This document shows, piece after piece, positions 17,517 to 25,897 of a stretch of 32,395 bases of DNA. Position numbers and translations under genes: made by a program. The notes beneath the pieces were generated by a model. It was not told where the DNA came from, ran no database searches, and was given only the letters and a program-made list of their open reading frames with translations. The DNA is from an uncultured Clostridia bacterium. GTDB taxonomy: Bacteria > Bacillota > Clostridia > Lachnospirales > Bianqueaceae. Position 1 is the stretch's first letter. Each line of letters starts with the position of its first letter. The stretch lies in NCBI GenBank assembly GCA_944376225.1, contig CALWBZ010000045.1:1-32395 (forward strand), given 5' to 3'.

Positions 17517-18434
17517 TTACTGGCCCATCTGCTTCGCAACTTCCGCGGCGAAGTCTTCCTGCTTCTTCTCGATGCCTTCGCCGGTCTCGTAACGAACATA
17601 ACCCGTTACGGTGACTTCGCATCCGACTTCCTTGGATACCTGCTTCAGGTACTTGCCAACAGTCAGCTCGTCATCGCGGAAATATACCTGATCCTGGAGG
17701 CAGTACTCCTTCAGCTCCTTGTTCAGACGGCCTTCCACCATCTTCTTCAGGATCGCCTCGGGCTTACCCTCCTTGGAGGCCTGCTCCATCAGGATCGCTC
17801 TCTCATGCTCCAGGAAATCCTGGGGCACGTCATTGCGGGTGTTATAACGGGGATTAAGCGCCGCAACCTGCATCGCCACATTCTTGGCCGCTTCCTTAAC
17901 CGCGTCGTTGACGATTTCGCTGCTCACATTCACCAGAACCGCGATACGTCCGCCGCCGTGCACATAGGCGCCCACATAGCTGTCGCTCTTGACCTGCTCG
18001 AAACGGCGAATCTGAAGATTCTCGCTGATCACGGCCACCTTCGCCACCAGCGCGTCCTTTACGCTGATGCTGGGATCCTTCTCCCAAGCTTCCGCCATGA
18101 AACCGTCCATATCCGTCGCCTTCGTATCCAGCGCCTGATGGGCCACATCCGATACGAACTCCTGGAAAATCGCGTTCTTCGCGACAAAGTCGGTCTCCGA
18201 GTTTACTTCCACGATGGCTCCGGTCTTCTGATCTTCCGATACCGCGACGGCCACCAGACCCTCGGCGGCGATGCGGCCGGCCTTCTTGGCCGCCGTAGCG
18301 ATACCCGCCTTACGAAGGTACTCGATGGCGGCGTCCATATCGCCGTCGCTAGCCGTAAGAGCCTTCTTGCAATCCATCATACCCGCGCCAGAGATCTCGC
18401 GCAGTTCCTTAACCATAGCTGCTGTAATATTCAT
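17517..18434 (-). CDS. tsf: Elongation factor Ts
   Basis: Nucleotide exchange factor for EF-Tu, 305 residues. The N-terminal UBA-like domain has the family signature LREISGAGMMDCKKAL; the core contains SETDFVAKN. The C-terminal residues continue the dimerisation region without truncation. ATG preceded by GGAGGGAA. It follows rpsB by 32 bases. In most Bacillota pyrH comes next; here the minus-strand run is instead closed by a terminator and a three-gene block intervenes. Confidence 0.97.
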   Translation of the reverse strand: MNITAAMVKELREISGAGMMDCKKALTASDGDMDAAIEYLRKAGIATAAKKAGRIAAEGLVAVAVSEDQKTGAIVEVNSETDFVAKNAIFQEFVSDVAHQALDTKATDMDGFMAEAWEKDPSISVKDALVAKVAVISENLQIRRFEQVKSDSYVGAYVHGGGRIAVLVNVSSEIVNDAVKEAAKNVAMQVAALNPRYNTRNDVPQDFLEHERAILMEQASKEGKPEAILKKMVEGRLNKELKEYCLQDQVYFRDDELTVGKYLKQVSKEVGCEVTVTGYVRYETGEGIEKKQEDFAAEVAKQMGQ

Positions 18435-18466
18435 GCTCTTCCCTCCGAAATGTGTAGGATCAATGA

Positions 18467-19225
18467 TTACTCGTCTTCCTCTTCCGCAGTCTCAACCGCG
18501 GCCTCTTCTTCCGCCTCGGTATCCTCGGCGGCGCTCATCTGCTCGCCCTGGTTCGCCTCGATGACGGCGTCGGCGATCGTAGAGGCGATCAGCTTCACCG
18601 CGCGGATGGCGTCGTCGTTTCCGGGGATTACGTAATCGATCTCATCGGGATCGCAGTTCGTATCCACAATACCCACCAACGGGATATCCAGGATATGAGC
18701 TTCCTGAATCGCGATGTGCTCCTTACGAGGATCTACTACAAAGATCATGTCCGGAACATCCTTCATGTCGCGGATACCGTTCAGGTTCTTCTGCAGCTTG
18801 TCCAGCTCCGCCTTCAGATTCAGTACTTCCTTCTTCGGCAGGATATCAAAAGTGCCGTCCGCCTCCATCGTCTCCAGCTCGATCATACGATCGATACGGC
18901 TGCGAATGGTCTTGAAGTTGGTCAGCATACCGCCCAACCAACGGTTGTTAACATAATACATGCCGCAGCGCTCGGCCTCGCTCTTGACAGCCTCCTGCGC
19001 CTGCTTCTTGGTGCCGACGAACAAGATCTTGCCGCCTTCGGCAGCCACTGCCTTCACCGCCGCGTAAGCCTCGTCCACCTTACGGTTGGTCTTCTGCAGG
19101 TCGATGATATAAATGCCGTTACGCTCCGTAAAGATATAAGGAGCCATCTTGGGGCTCCATCTTCTGGTCTGATGTCCGAAATGCACGCCGGCTTCCAGAA
19201 GCTGTTTCATAGAAATAACACTCAT
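18467..19225 (-). CDS. rpsB: 30S ribosomal protein S2
   Basis: Small-subunit protein of 252 residues. The N-terminal [22 protein letters not shown] and the [12 protein letters not shown] region are typical of S2. The C terminus ends in a glutamate-rich tail, common in Clostridia. A longer open frame exists, but the start was set at the ATG with GGAGGGAAAG directly upstream and S2 homology immediately after it. A structured leader and a strong promoter lie upstream. Confidence 0.97.
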   Translation of the reverse strand: MSVISMKQLLEAGVHFGHQTRRWSPKMAPYIFTERNGIYIIDLQKTNRKVDEAYAAVKAVAAEGGKILFVGTKKQAQEAVKSEAERCGMYYVNNRWLGGMLTNFKTIRSRIDRMIELETMEADGTFDILPKKEVLNLKAELDKLQKNLNGIRDMKDVPDMIFVVDPRKEHIAIQEAHILDIPLVGIVDTNCDPDEIDYVIPGNDDAIRAVKLIASTIADAVIEANQGEQMSAAEDTEAEEEAAVETAEEEDE

Positions 19226-19260
19226 GTCTTTCCCTCCGCTAATTTTGTTTTTCCTCCTTG

Positions 19261-19313
19261 TTCGGCCGTTTTCACGTCCCACCCCGTCGGGGCACCGAGA
19301 CGTTATGACCGAA
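19261..19313 (-). promoter_or_regulatory. Structured 5' leader of rpsB, candidate S2 autoregulatory RNA
   Basis: The rpsB leader of about 115 bases folds into a 53-base imperfect hairpin. The outer helix is TTCGGTC/GGCCGAA, followed by an internal loop, the middle helix ACGTCTC/GGGACGT, another small loop, and a terminal CCCC/GGGG helix. Both 7-bp helices contain a single G-T wobble. No T tract follows, so it is not a terminator. Feedback control by ribosomal protein S2 is a reasonable hypothesis. Confidence 0.6.
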
Positions 19314-19347
19314 AAGTGTGGATTTGCCCTCTTTCGGGCCGTTCTTT

Positions 19348-19376
19348 AGTATACCGGATTTCCTGGGAAAAATCAA
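19348..19376 (-). promoter_or_regulatory. rpsB-tsf promoter
   Basis: On the minus strand TTGATT (19376-19371) and TATACT (19353-19348) are 17 bases apart. The -35 overlaps the stop codon of the upstream sigma gene, so rpsB-tsf can be transcribed independently of codY. Confidence 0.8.
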
Positions 19377-20101
19377 GTACAATTTTCCCTTTCTTCCAAA
19401 TTATTTTTCAGACAGGCCAAGGCTTCTTCCAGATCCTGTTTTATCTTCCATCGTGATTTTGACCGTGCTTCGCTGATTTTGCGCAGGGACTTCTCTTCAT
19501 AAAAATAGTCCACGACTGTTTCGTAGTATGGGGACGGCAGGCCTTTTAGCATATTTTGTAAGTCCTGCTGTCGGCGGGGATCCTCCCATGGCTCCGACTG
19601 TTCCTTTCTCGCCGCCCCTTCCGCGGGACATCTTAGCCCGTAGAGTTCCATACGACAAAGCATCAGGCGCTGACACAGGATCTGATATTTTCGCCAACCG
19701 ATTCCTATTTCTGACGCGATCTCTTCGTGAGTGGGTTCCCGTTTCAGCTGTTGACACAACCGTTCCCGACATTTTTCATACGCCCTCTTTTTCTGATACA
19801 GCCTCCGGGGAATCCCCGTGCCGGCTTCCATTCCTTTCCGCATTTGATAACGGATTTTAGGATACGCGTATGCCGGAAAATGAGGGCTTAACCTGGGGTT
19901 AAATCCTTCCACTGCCTCGATCAATCCGATGACTCCGCAGGCAAACATGTCTTCCTCCTCTGTCTGCCACGGGATATGGCCCCGGACGCGTTCGACGCAT
20001 TGCCGGACCAGATCGATATACTGCCATACCAAGTGGTTCCGCTGTTCCGTCTTTCTTTCTTGTAAGTAAACGCTCCAATATCTTGTCTCATCCTGTGTCA
20101 C
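19373..20101 (-). CDS. Sigma-28 (FliA/SigD)-like sigma factor with divergent region 4
   Basis: A 242-residue sigma-70 family protein. Region 2 is recognisable (WQYIDLVRQCVERV ... EEDMFACGVIGLIEAVEGF ... YAYPKIRYQMR), as is region 3 (REPTHEEIASEIGI). Region 4 (about 190-236) keeps a LP..Y..V..YFYEEKSL..I frame but lacks the glycine turn and the usual EIG..LG.S..RVSQ recognition helix, reading ISEARSKSRWKIKQ. It lies between codY and rpsB, exactly where B. subtilis ends the fla/che operon with sigD. No flagellar gene remains here. The start is GTG with an in-frame TAA just upstream and only a weak GAG ribosome site, so expression may be low. It may be a decaying relic or a repurposed factor. 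Confidence 0.8.
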   Translation of the reverse strand: MTQDETRYWSVYLQERKTEQRNHLVWQYIDLVRQCVERVRGHIPWQTEEEDMFACGVIGLIEAVEGFNPRLSPHFPAYAYPKIRYQMRKGMEAGTGIPRRLYQKKRAYEKCRERLCQQLKREPTHEEIASEIGIGWRKYQILCQRLMLCRMELYGLRCPAEGAARKEQSEPWEDPRRQQDLQNMLKGLPSPYYETVVDYFYEEKSLRKISEARSKSRWKIKQDLEEALACLKNNLEERENCT

Positions 20102-20138
20102 ATTTTACGGAGCTCTGCCTGTATGAACCCGCCGTTAA

Positions 20139-20906
20139 TCAGATATTGCCATACTTCTTCAGTTCGTCGCGAAGAGCAGAATTTAGGATCCGGATGTATG
20201 TGCCCTTCATCCCCAAGGATCTGGACTCGATGACTCCCGCGCTCTCAAACTTACGCAGGGCATTCACGATGACCGACCGGGTGATTCCCACCCGATCGGC
20301 AATCTTACTGGCCACCAAGAGCCCTTCCTCGCCCTCTAACTCCTGAAAGATATGAAGAATTGCCGCTAATTCGGAATAAGACAGGGTCGCGATCGCCGCC
20401 TGGATCGCTTCGTTTTTCTTTTTCTCCTGCTCGCTCTCCTGATAAATCGCCTGCGCCAGTTCCCTGGCCACCACCAGAGAGATAAATTCCACTAAAATCA
20501 ATTCGTCCGGCGTATAGTCTCCCTCCTGCCGGCAGATGATCAGCGTTCCTATGCGCTGCCCGGCGGAATCCAGCGGAATGAGCACGCTTTTTACGATCTC
20601 GTCTTTGGTTCCCACGCCAAAGGATCGCAGGTCCGCGTTCTCCGTAATCTCCGTAATGCGGTTTAAGGAACCGGCCCGACGATCTGACACCGACGTGCCC
20701 TTCTCCCAATACGCTTCCAGCACCTCCGGTTCCTCTTCGTAACGAAATACCGAAAGCGCCTTGCCCTTCTGGGAGAGGATCAATACGCTGGAGGACAGCA
20801 TCTCCGCGCAGAGCGCGGAAATCTCCTCGAACATCAGCGGATCCATTCCCGCTTTCTTCACCAAACTATGAATACTCCGTACTTTCTTCAGCAATTCTTC
20901 GTTCAT
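20139..20906 (-). CDS. codY: GTP-sensing transcriptional pleiotropic repressor CodY
   Basis: Global nutritional regulator that senses branched-chain amino acids and GTP and represses biosynthetic, transport and often competence genes. The 255-residue protein has the N-terminal GAF ligand-binding domain (about 1-155), a linker helix, and the highly conserved winged-helix domain around 199-240 containing ASKIADRVGITRSVIVNAL and SLGMKGTYI. ATG is 16 bases after the topA stop. It is co-oriented with dprA and topA, as in B. subtilis, although hslVU, xerC and trmFO are absent here. Confidence 0.97.
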   Translation of the reverse strand: MNEELLKKVRSIHSLVKKAGMDPLMFEEISALCAEMLSSSVLILSQKGKALSVFRYEEEPEVLEAYWEKGTSVSDRRAGSLNRITEITENADLRSFGVGTKDEIVKSVLIPLDSAGQRIGTLIICRQEGDYTPDELILVEFISLVVARELAQAIYQESEQEKKKNEAIQAAIATLSYSELAAILHIFQELEGEEGLLVASKIADRVGITRSVIVNALRKFESAGVIESRSLGMKGTYIRILNSALRDELKKYGNI

Positions 20907-20922
20907 TCGAACCCTTATCCTT

Positions 20923-22992
20923 TCATTCTGCCTGTTCGCTGTATCCGCATTCTTTAGAGGAACATACGAACCTCGTATTTTTTCCTTTTTTCTCTACCAT
21001 ATAAGATCCGCATTTGGGACATTTTTGGGCAACGGGTTTGTCCCAAGACACGAAGTCACATTCCGGATGCCTGGAGCAGCCGTAAAATACTCTTCCCTTA
21101 CGGGACTTGCATACCTGAATCGGCGCCCCGCATATCGGACAGGGCACATCTAAAAGTTCCTGGTATGGCTTGGTGTTTCTGCATTCCGGAAATCCCGGAC
21201 AGGCATAGAATTTACCGTACCGTCCGGTCTTAAGAACCATGTTGCGGCCGCATTTCTCGCAGATTACGTCCGTGACCTCGTCTTCGAGCTGAACCTTCTC
21301 CAGTTCATTAGACGCCTTTTCCACCAGAGGTTCGAAACCGACGTAAAAATCCTGCAATATGGTTCGCCAGTCCACCTCGCCCTCTTCCACTTTATCCAGT
21401 TTTTCCTCCATACCGGCCGTAAAGCGAATATCCACGATCTCCGAGAAATACTGGCTGATCATCTGGTTCACGATCATCCCCAGTTCGGTGACATAAAGCA
21501 CCTTTTTCTCTTTGGCCAGATAGGTTCTGGCGATCAGCGTCGCTATAGTGGGCGCGTAAGTGCTGGGACGGCCCACGCCGTTATCCTCCAACGCCTTGAC
21601 CAGCGCCGCTTCCGTATAACGGGGAGGGGGCTGGGTAAAATGCTGCTGCGGCTCTACGGACTTCATCTGCACCTCGTCCCCGGTCTCGAGGCCTTCGATG
21701 GTCTCGAACTTCTCCTGCTCTTCCTCTTGCTCTTTATAAACCTGGAGGAAGCCCGCAAACACCAACTTGGAGCCCGTAGAGGTAAACTCGAATCCATCTT
21801 TTTCCAGGATGATCTGCAGCGTATCATACACCGCGGCCGCCATACGGCTCGCCACAAAGCGCTCGTAGATCAGCTTATACAGACGCATCTGATCTCTGGA
21901 CAGGCTTTCCTGCACCTTGATCGGGGTGTATTGCATATACGTGGGACGAATGGCCTCATGGGCGTCCTGTATCCGCTGTCCCGCCGGCGCGGCCTTGACC
22001 TGTCCTACATACTCCTGCCCGTATTGCTGAGCAATCATCTTGACCGCCGCCTCGTGTGCCTCCTCCGCGATACGGGTGGAATCGGTACGCAGATAGGTGA
22101 TGAGTCCCACCGTTCCGCCGCCCACATCCACGCCCTCATAGAGCTGCTGCGCGATCTGCATCGTTTTCTGGGGAGAAAAACCGAGCCGCTTTGAGGCCTC
22201 CTGCTGCAGGGTGCTGGTGGTAAAGGGAAGCGGCGGCCGCCGGTTTCTTTTACCCTTTTTTATGTCCTTCACAAAAAAGCTGCCTACTGCCCGGATACGT
22301 TCGATCAGCTCTCTCGCCTCTTCTTCCTTATGGATCTCGGGCTTTTCCTGACCCACTTTGGAGAGCCTGGCCAAAAGCGTTCCTTTGGCTTTTTTCTTAT
22401 TAAACTTTCCCTCGATAGTCCAGAACTCTTCCTGGACGAAATCCTGGATCTCGTTTTCCCGGTCGCAGAGAAGCTTGAGGGCGGCGGACTGCACGCGTCC
22501 GGCGCTCAGGCCCTTGCGCACCTTCTTCCACAAAACGGGGCTCATTTTATAGCCCACGATCCGGTCCAGCACACGCCGGGCCTGCTGGGCGTCCACCAGG
22601 TTTTGATCGATCCCCCGCGCCTGTTTCAGCGACTTACGCACCGCGTCCTTCGTGATCTCGTTGAAGGTAATGCGTTTGGTCGTTTGTTCCGGCAGATTCA
22701 GCACGTGAGACAGATGCCAGCTGATGGCTTCTCCCTCACGGTCCGGGTCCGTCGCCAGATAGACACGGTCCACCTTATGCGCCTCTTTCTTCAGACGGCT
22801 GACCAGATCCCCTTTGCCTCTGATCGTGATATATTTGGGTTCAAACCCGTGTTCGACATCCACGCCCAACTGACTCTTGGGAAGATCCCGCACATGTCCG
22901 TTGGAGGCGATGACCTCATAATTGGAACCAAGAAATTTCTGGATTGTCTTCGCCTTTGCCGGAGACTCTACAATAACCAGATTCTTTGCCAT
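20923..22992 (-). CDS. topA: DNA topoisomerase I
   Basis: Type IA topoisomerase relaxing negative supercoils, 689 residues from the chosen start. The Toprim domain begins NLVIVESPAKAKTI and contains TDPDREGEA. The active tyrosine lies in ITYLRTDS (Tyr300). The C terminus carries three four-cysteine zinc modules (CEKC..C..C, CPIC..C..C, CPKC..C..C). Two ATGs are possible. The AAGGAG at 23008-23003 is only 1 base from the first (22999-23001) but 10 from the second (22990-22992), so the second, starting MAKNL, is preferred. It lies 18 bases after dprA. Confidence 0.97.
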   Translation of the reverse strand: MAKNLVIVESPAKAKTIQKFLGSNYEVIASNGHVRDLPKSQLGVDVEHGFEPKYITIRGKGDLVSRLKKEAHKVDRVYLATDPDREGEAISWHLSHVLNLPEQTTKRITFNEITKDAVRKSLKQARGIDQNLVDAQQARRVLDRIVGYKMSPVLWKKVRKGLSAGRVQSAALKLLCDRENEIQDFVQEEFWTIEGKFNKKKAKGTLLARLSKVGQEKPEIHKEEEARELIERIRAVGSFFVKDIKKGKRNRRPPLPFTTSTLQQEASKRLGFSPQKTMQIAQQLYEGVDVGGGTVGLITYLRTDSTRIAEEAHEAAVKMIAQQYGQEYVGQVKAAPAGQRIQDAHEAIRPTYMQYTPIKVQESLSRDQMRLYKLIYERFVASRMAAAVYDTLQIILEKDGFEFTSTGSKLVFAGFLQVYKEQEEEQEKFETIEGLETGDEVQMKSVEPQQHFTQPPPRYTEAALVKALEDNGVGRPSTYAPTIATLIARTYLAKEKKVLYVTELGMIVNQMISQYFSEIVDIRFTAGMEEKLDKVEEGEVDWRTILQDFYVGFEPLVEKASNELEKVQLEDEVTDVICEKCGRNMVLKTGRYGKFYACPGFPECRNTKPYQELLDVPCPICGAPIQVCKSRKGRVFYGCSRHPECDFVSWDKPVAQKCPKCGSYMVEKKGKNTRFVCSSKECGYSEQAE

Positions 22993-23010
22993 ATTTTCCA
23001 TACTCCTTAC

Positions 23011-24096
23011 TTATTGCTTTTTTCGCAGGATACCGCCGTCCGGTCGGCGCTCCACATAGCCGGACAGCTCCAGCATCGTAACGCACTGCATAAACTTGTC
23101 CGCCTCGATCCCCAGCTTCTGAGACAGCTCCTGCAAATTCTGGGCGGTCCAGCCCACATGCTCCCAGACACGCTGCACGTCCGCGTCGCAAAACCTCTTC
23201 TCCGGCTCTTCCGACGGCGCCGCGTCTCCTAATTCCGCGGGAATCACACTCCAGTCGCTGACCAGAACCGCGCCCTGCCCGAGCAGGCGATGGGTTCCCC
23301 GACTGTTTGGACTAAAGATCTGCCCGGGCACCGCGAAAACCTCCTTACCCGCCTCCAGCGCCTGATCCGCCGTAATGAGGGCGCCGCTGCGCTCCGCGGC
23401 CTCCACGATCACGACGCCGCTGCTCAGGGCGGCTATAATGCGGTTTCTCATGGGAAACAGCCCCGCCTTGGGAGGCGTTCCCGGCGCGTATTCGGAAAGC
23501 AGGAGCCCCCACTTGGAGATCCTTTCATACAGACGCAGATTACCCTTGGGATAACAAATATCGATACCGCACCCTAAAACCGCGATGGTTTTGCCCCTGG
23601 CGTCCAGCGCCCCCTGATGGGCGCAGGCGTCGATGCCGCTGGCCATTCCGCTGACGATGGTATAACCGGCCCGCGCCAGATTCTGCCCCAGATACCTGGC
23701 GACACCCGCGCCGTAGGGCGTACACTTGCGTGAACCGACCACCGCGAGGCAGCGGGTCGCCAGAAGGTTTACATCCCCCCTGGCGAAAAGCCTGTATACC
23801 GACGGCCTGATGCAGCGAAGCCCTTCCGGAAACAGGGCATGTTCCCTGGTCATGACGACAATGCCCTGATCCGCCCACTCCTGACAGCGCCTACGGATCG
23901 GCTCCAGGTCCTTCGCTTCCTCCAGCGCCCTCGCCTGTTCCTCTTTAAGCCCCGCGGCCATGTATTGATCCGCTCCCGCCTCATAGACGGCGGTCACGCT
24001 GCCGCAAGCCTCTATCAACGCGTCCCTTTTTACGGGTCCGATACCGGCCTGCCCGCAGAGCCAGATCCAATAATAATCCTCCTGTGTATACATCAT
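23011..24096 (-). CDS. dprA: DNA processing protein DprA (Smf)
   Basis: Binds incoming single-stranded DNA and loads RecA during natural transformation. The 361-residue protein has a N-terminal SAM-like helical domain (about 1-75), the extended Rossmann domain with VVGSRKCTPYGAG (119-131), SGMASGIDACAHQGAL (149-164), and GxLITADQALEAGKEVFAVPG (239-258). A C-terminal winged-helix (about 300-361) follows. The start was taken at an ATGATG five bases after GGAGG; an ATG 11 codons upstream lacks a ribosome site. First gene of the dprA-topA-codY run, divergent from comM. Confidence 0.95.
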   Translation of the reverse strand: MMYTQEDYYWIWLCGQAGIGPVKRDALIEACGSVTAVYEAGADQYMAAGLKEEQARALEEAKDLEPIRRRCQEWADQGIVVMTREHALFPEGLRCIRPSVYRLFARGDVNLLATRCLAVVGSRKCTPYGAGVARYLGQNLARAGYTIVSGMASGIDACAHQGALDARGKTIAVLGCGIDICYPKGNLRLYERISKWGLLLSEYAPGTPPKAGLFPMRNRIIAALSSGVVIVEAAERSGALITADQALEAGKEVFAVPGQIFSPNSRGTHRLLGQGAVLVSDWSVIPAELGDAAPSEEPEKRFCDADVQRVWEHVGWTAQNLQELSQKLGIEADKFMQCVTMLELSGYVERRPDGGILRKKQ

Positions 24097-24119
24097 CTTA
24101 ACCTCCACATCATTAGAAT

Positions 24120-24139
24120 ATGTCAGCATTCCGATGCGG
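24120..24139 (+). repeat. Left copy of a 20-bp direct repeat flanking the dprA-comM gap
   Basis: ATGTCAGCATTCCGATGCGG here matches ATGTCAGCGTTCCGGTGCGG at 24340-24359 in 18 of 20 positions, in the same orientation. A -10-like TAGAAT lies immediately before it. It lies in the untranslated leader of dprA. Confidence 0.75.
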
Positions 24140-24161
24140 CAGATTAAAATCTGTGCTCTAC

Positions 24162-24190
24162 ATTATAACGTTTTTTTTCGCGCTTGTATA
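24162..24190 (-). promoter_or_regulatory. dprA-topA-codY promoter
   Basis: On the minus strand TATACA (24190-24185) and TATAAT (24167-24162) are separated by 17 bases. Transcription would start near 24155, leaving a leader of about 60 bases that begins with the perfect palindrome CAGATT-AA-AATCTG (24140-24153). Confidence 0.7.
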
Positions 24191-24202
24191 GTCCCAAATT
24201 CA

Positions 24203-24217
24203 AATATTCTGAAAATA
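24203..24217. promoter_or_regulatory. Candidate CodY box 1
   Basis: AATATTCTGAAAATA matches the CodY consensus AATTTTCWGAAAATT at 13 of 15 positions. It lies 13 bases upstream of the dprA -35 and about 165 bases before the comM start. Confidence 0.55.
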
Positions 24218-24231
24218 GTAGCCTTTTCTGT

Positions 24232-24246
24232 CTTTTTCTGAAAAGT
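24232..24246. promoter_or_regulatory. Candidate CodY box 2
   Basis: CTTTTTCTGAAAAGT matches the CodY consensus AATTTTCWGAAAATT at 12 of 15 positions, centred 29 bp from box 1. The local sequence is AT-rich, which raises the chance-match rate. Confidence 0.4.
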
Positions 24247-24265
24247 CTGATCTTTTTGTCCTATC

Positions 24266-24308
24266 CGGTGTTTTTTCCGAAAAAAATATTTTTTTCAAAA
24301 AATCACCG
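24266..24308. repeat. 43-bp interrupted palindrome between dprA and comM
   Basis: The core GAAAAAAATATTTTTTTC (24279-24296) is a perfect 18-bp palindrome. Outside it TTTTTT/AAAAAA and CGGTG/CACCG (24266-24270 and 24304-24308) continue the symmetry with 1-2 unpaired bases. It could act as a bidirectional transcription block, a bent-DNA element or a protein site. Confidence 0.65.
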
Positions 24309-24339
24309 ACCACTTCCCAAAAACGAGCGATTATATATT

Positions 24340-24359
24340 ATGTCAGCGTTCCGGTGCGG
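24340..24359 (+). repeat. Right copy of the 20-bp direct repeat, upstream of comM
   Basis: ATGTCAGCGTTCCGGTGCGG lies 20 bases before the comM ATG, directly after a -10-like TATATT (24334-24339). It matches the copy at 24120-24139 at 18 of 20 positions. No convincing -35 precedes it. Confidence 0.75.
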
Positions 24360-24379
24360 AAAAGAAAGGAGGATCTCTC

Positions 24380-25897
24380 ATGTTCTGTTCCATATCCGGC
24401 TGCACTCTGAGCGGCGCCTCCGGCGCCCTCGTTCGTGTGGAGACTACTCTCTCCAACGGTTTGCCCAATTTCTATGTGGTGGGCCTTCCGGACAGCATCG
24501 TCCGCGAATCGAAGGAACGGATCCGTTCCGCGCTGCAAGACAGCGGTTTCTCTTTTCCCTCCGGACGGATCACCGTGAATCTGGCTCCCGCCCATCTGAA
24601 AAAAATCGGCAGCGCCTTGGATTTTCCCATCGCCGCGAGCATCCTTTGCGCCGAAGGCCTTCTTCCCCAGGGGGAAGACAGCCTCCTGTCCCGGGCCATG
24701 CTGCTCGGGGAGTTATCCTTAAACGGGGAACTGCGGCCGGTGCCCGGCGCTTTAGCCATGGCCGCCCACGCCAAGGATCTGGGCTGCCGCCGTCTTCTTT
24801 TACCCGCGGAAAACGCCAAGGAGGCCGCCTTGCTGGACGGCCCGGAAATCATCGGTATTCGCACATTAGGGGAAGCCGTGGATTATCTGCGCGGTTTTCG
24901 CGCTCTCTCCCCGACGCCCCATCATTTCCCCCTACTTTCCGCGGCGGATCCCAAACCCTTGCAGGCGCTCATGGGGCAACCTCTTACGTTACGCGCCTTA
25001 ACCGTCTCCGCCGCTGGAATGCACCCCATCCTGCTCTGGGGGCCCCCGGGCACCGGGAAAACCATGGCCGCCCAGGCGCTGCGCGCCCTGCTGCCCCCTC
25101 CCAGTCCTCGGGAATATCTAGAGACCGGCTCCGTCTACAGCAGTCTAGGCCTCTCCCTCCCCAAAGAACGGCCCTATCGAGCGCCCCACCACACCGTATC
25201 GGCAGCCGGCCTCGCGGGAGGCGGACAACCGATAAAGCCGGGAGAAATCACGCTGGCTCATCACGGAATCCTGTTTCTGGATGAACTGCCCGAATTCTCC
25301 CGGCCCGTATTGGAAACCCTGCGTCAACCCCTGGAAGAACACCGGATCCGCATCCGCCGTTCCCACGAGAGCGTGACCCTGCCCGCGGATTTTCTTCTGA
25401 TCGCCAGCATGAATCCCTGCCCTTGCGGGTACTATCCGGATCGCTCCCGCTGTCAATGCAGCGAGTCGCAGATCCGCCACTACCTAGGCCGGCTCAGGGG
25501 GCCGCTTTTGGACCGGATCGATCTGGGGGTCCTGCTTGGAGCCCCAGACTACGAAGATCTGAAGCCTTTATCTGCCAACGACGCGGAAAACCTTCGCGAA
25601 AGCGTCCGCAAGGCCCGCGAGATCCAGGCCAAACGATATCAAGAGCTTCCTTATCACTATAATGCCCAAATCCTCTCCACGGATCTGCCCCGGTTTTGCC
25701 CCCTTTCTTTCGAAGGCGAGGATCTCTTAAAAACCGCCTACCGGCATTACCGTCTAAGCGTCCGGGGCATGCACCGGATCTTAAAGATCGCCCGCACCCT
25801 GGCAGATCTCTCCGAGTCGTCCTCTATCGGGATCCCCCACCTACAGGAAGCGATTCAGCTTCGCTGTCCCGATTTTTTGGGGATGACATCCTGTTAA
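24380..25897 (+). CDS. comM: Mg-chelatase-like AAA+ helicase ComM/YifB
   Basis: AAA+ protein of 505 residues; in Gram-negatives ComM is a branch-migration helicase used in natural transformation. The N-terminal Lon-protease-like domain (about 1-170) begins [19 protein letters not shown]. The AAA+ module has Walker A GPPGTGKT (221-228), Walker B ILFLDE (297-302) and [10 protein letters not shown] with clustered cysteines, and the Mg_chelatase_C domain ends the protein. ATG with AAAGGAGG upstream. It is divergent from dprA, also a transformation gene, which supports a shared role in DNA uptake or recombination. Its stop overlaps the ispF stop. Confidence 0.95.
   Translation: MFCSISGCTLSGASGALVRVETTLSNGLPNFYVVGLPDSIVRESKERIRSALQDSGFSFPSGRITVNLAPAHLKKIGSALDFPIAASILCAEGLLPQGEDSLLSRAMLLGELSLNGELRPVPGALAMAAHAKDLGCRRLLLPAENAKEAALLDGPEIIGIRTLGEAVDYLRGFRALSPTPHHFPLLSAADPKPLQALMGQPLTLRALTVSAAGMHPILLWGPPGTGKTMAAQALRALLPPPSPREYLETGSVYSSLGLSLPKERPYRAPHHTVSAAGLAGGGQPIKPGEITLAHHGILFLDELPEFSRPVLETLRQPLEEHRIRIRRSHESVTLPADFLLIASMNPCPCGYYPDRSRCQCSESQIRHYLGRLRGPLLDRIDLGVLLGAPDYEDLKPLSANDAENLRESVRKAREIQAKRYQELPYHYNAQILSTDLPRFCPLSFEGEDLLKTAYRHYRLSVRGMHRILKIARTLADLSESSSIGIPHLQEAIQLRCPDFLGMTSC

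Noticed and set aside
19226-19282. Upstream 19-codon extension of rpsB
   Set aside because: It lies inside the structured leader and lacks a ribosome site; S2 homology starts at 19225.
22330-23232. 300-codon plus-strand frame opposite topA/dprA
   Set aside because: It spans the junction of two well-supported minus-strand genes and has no coding features of its own.
24184-25284. 366-codon plus-strand frame overlapping the start of comM
   Set aside because: Arg/Pro/Gly-rich out-of-frame reading of comM plus AT-rich intergenic sequence; the true comM frame has a ribosome site and Walker motifs.
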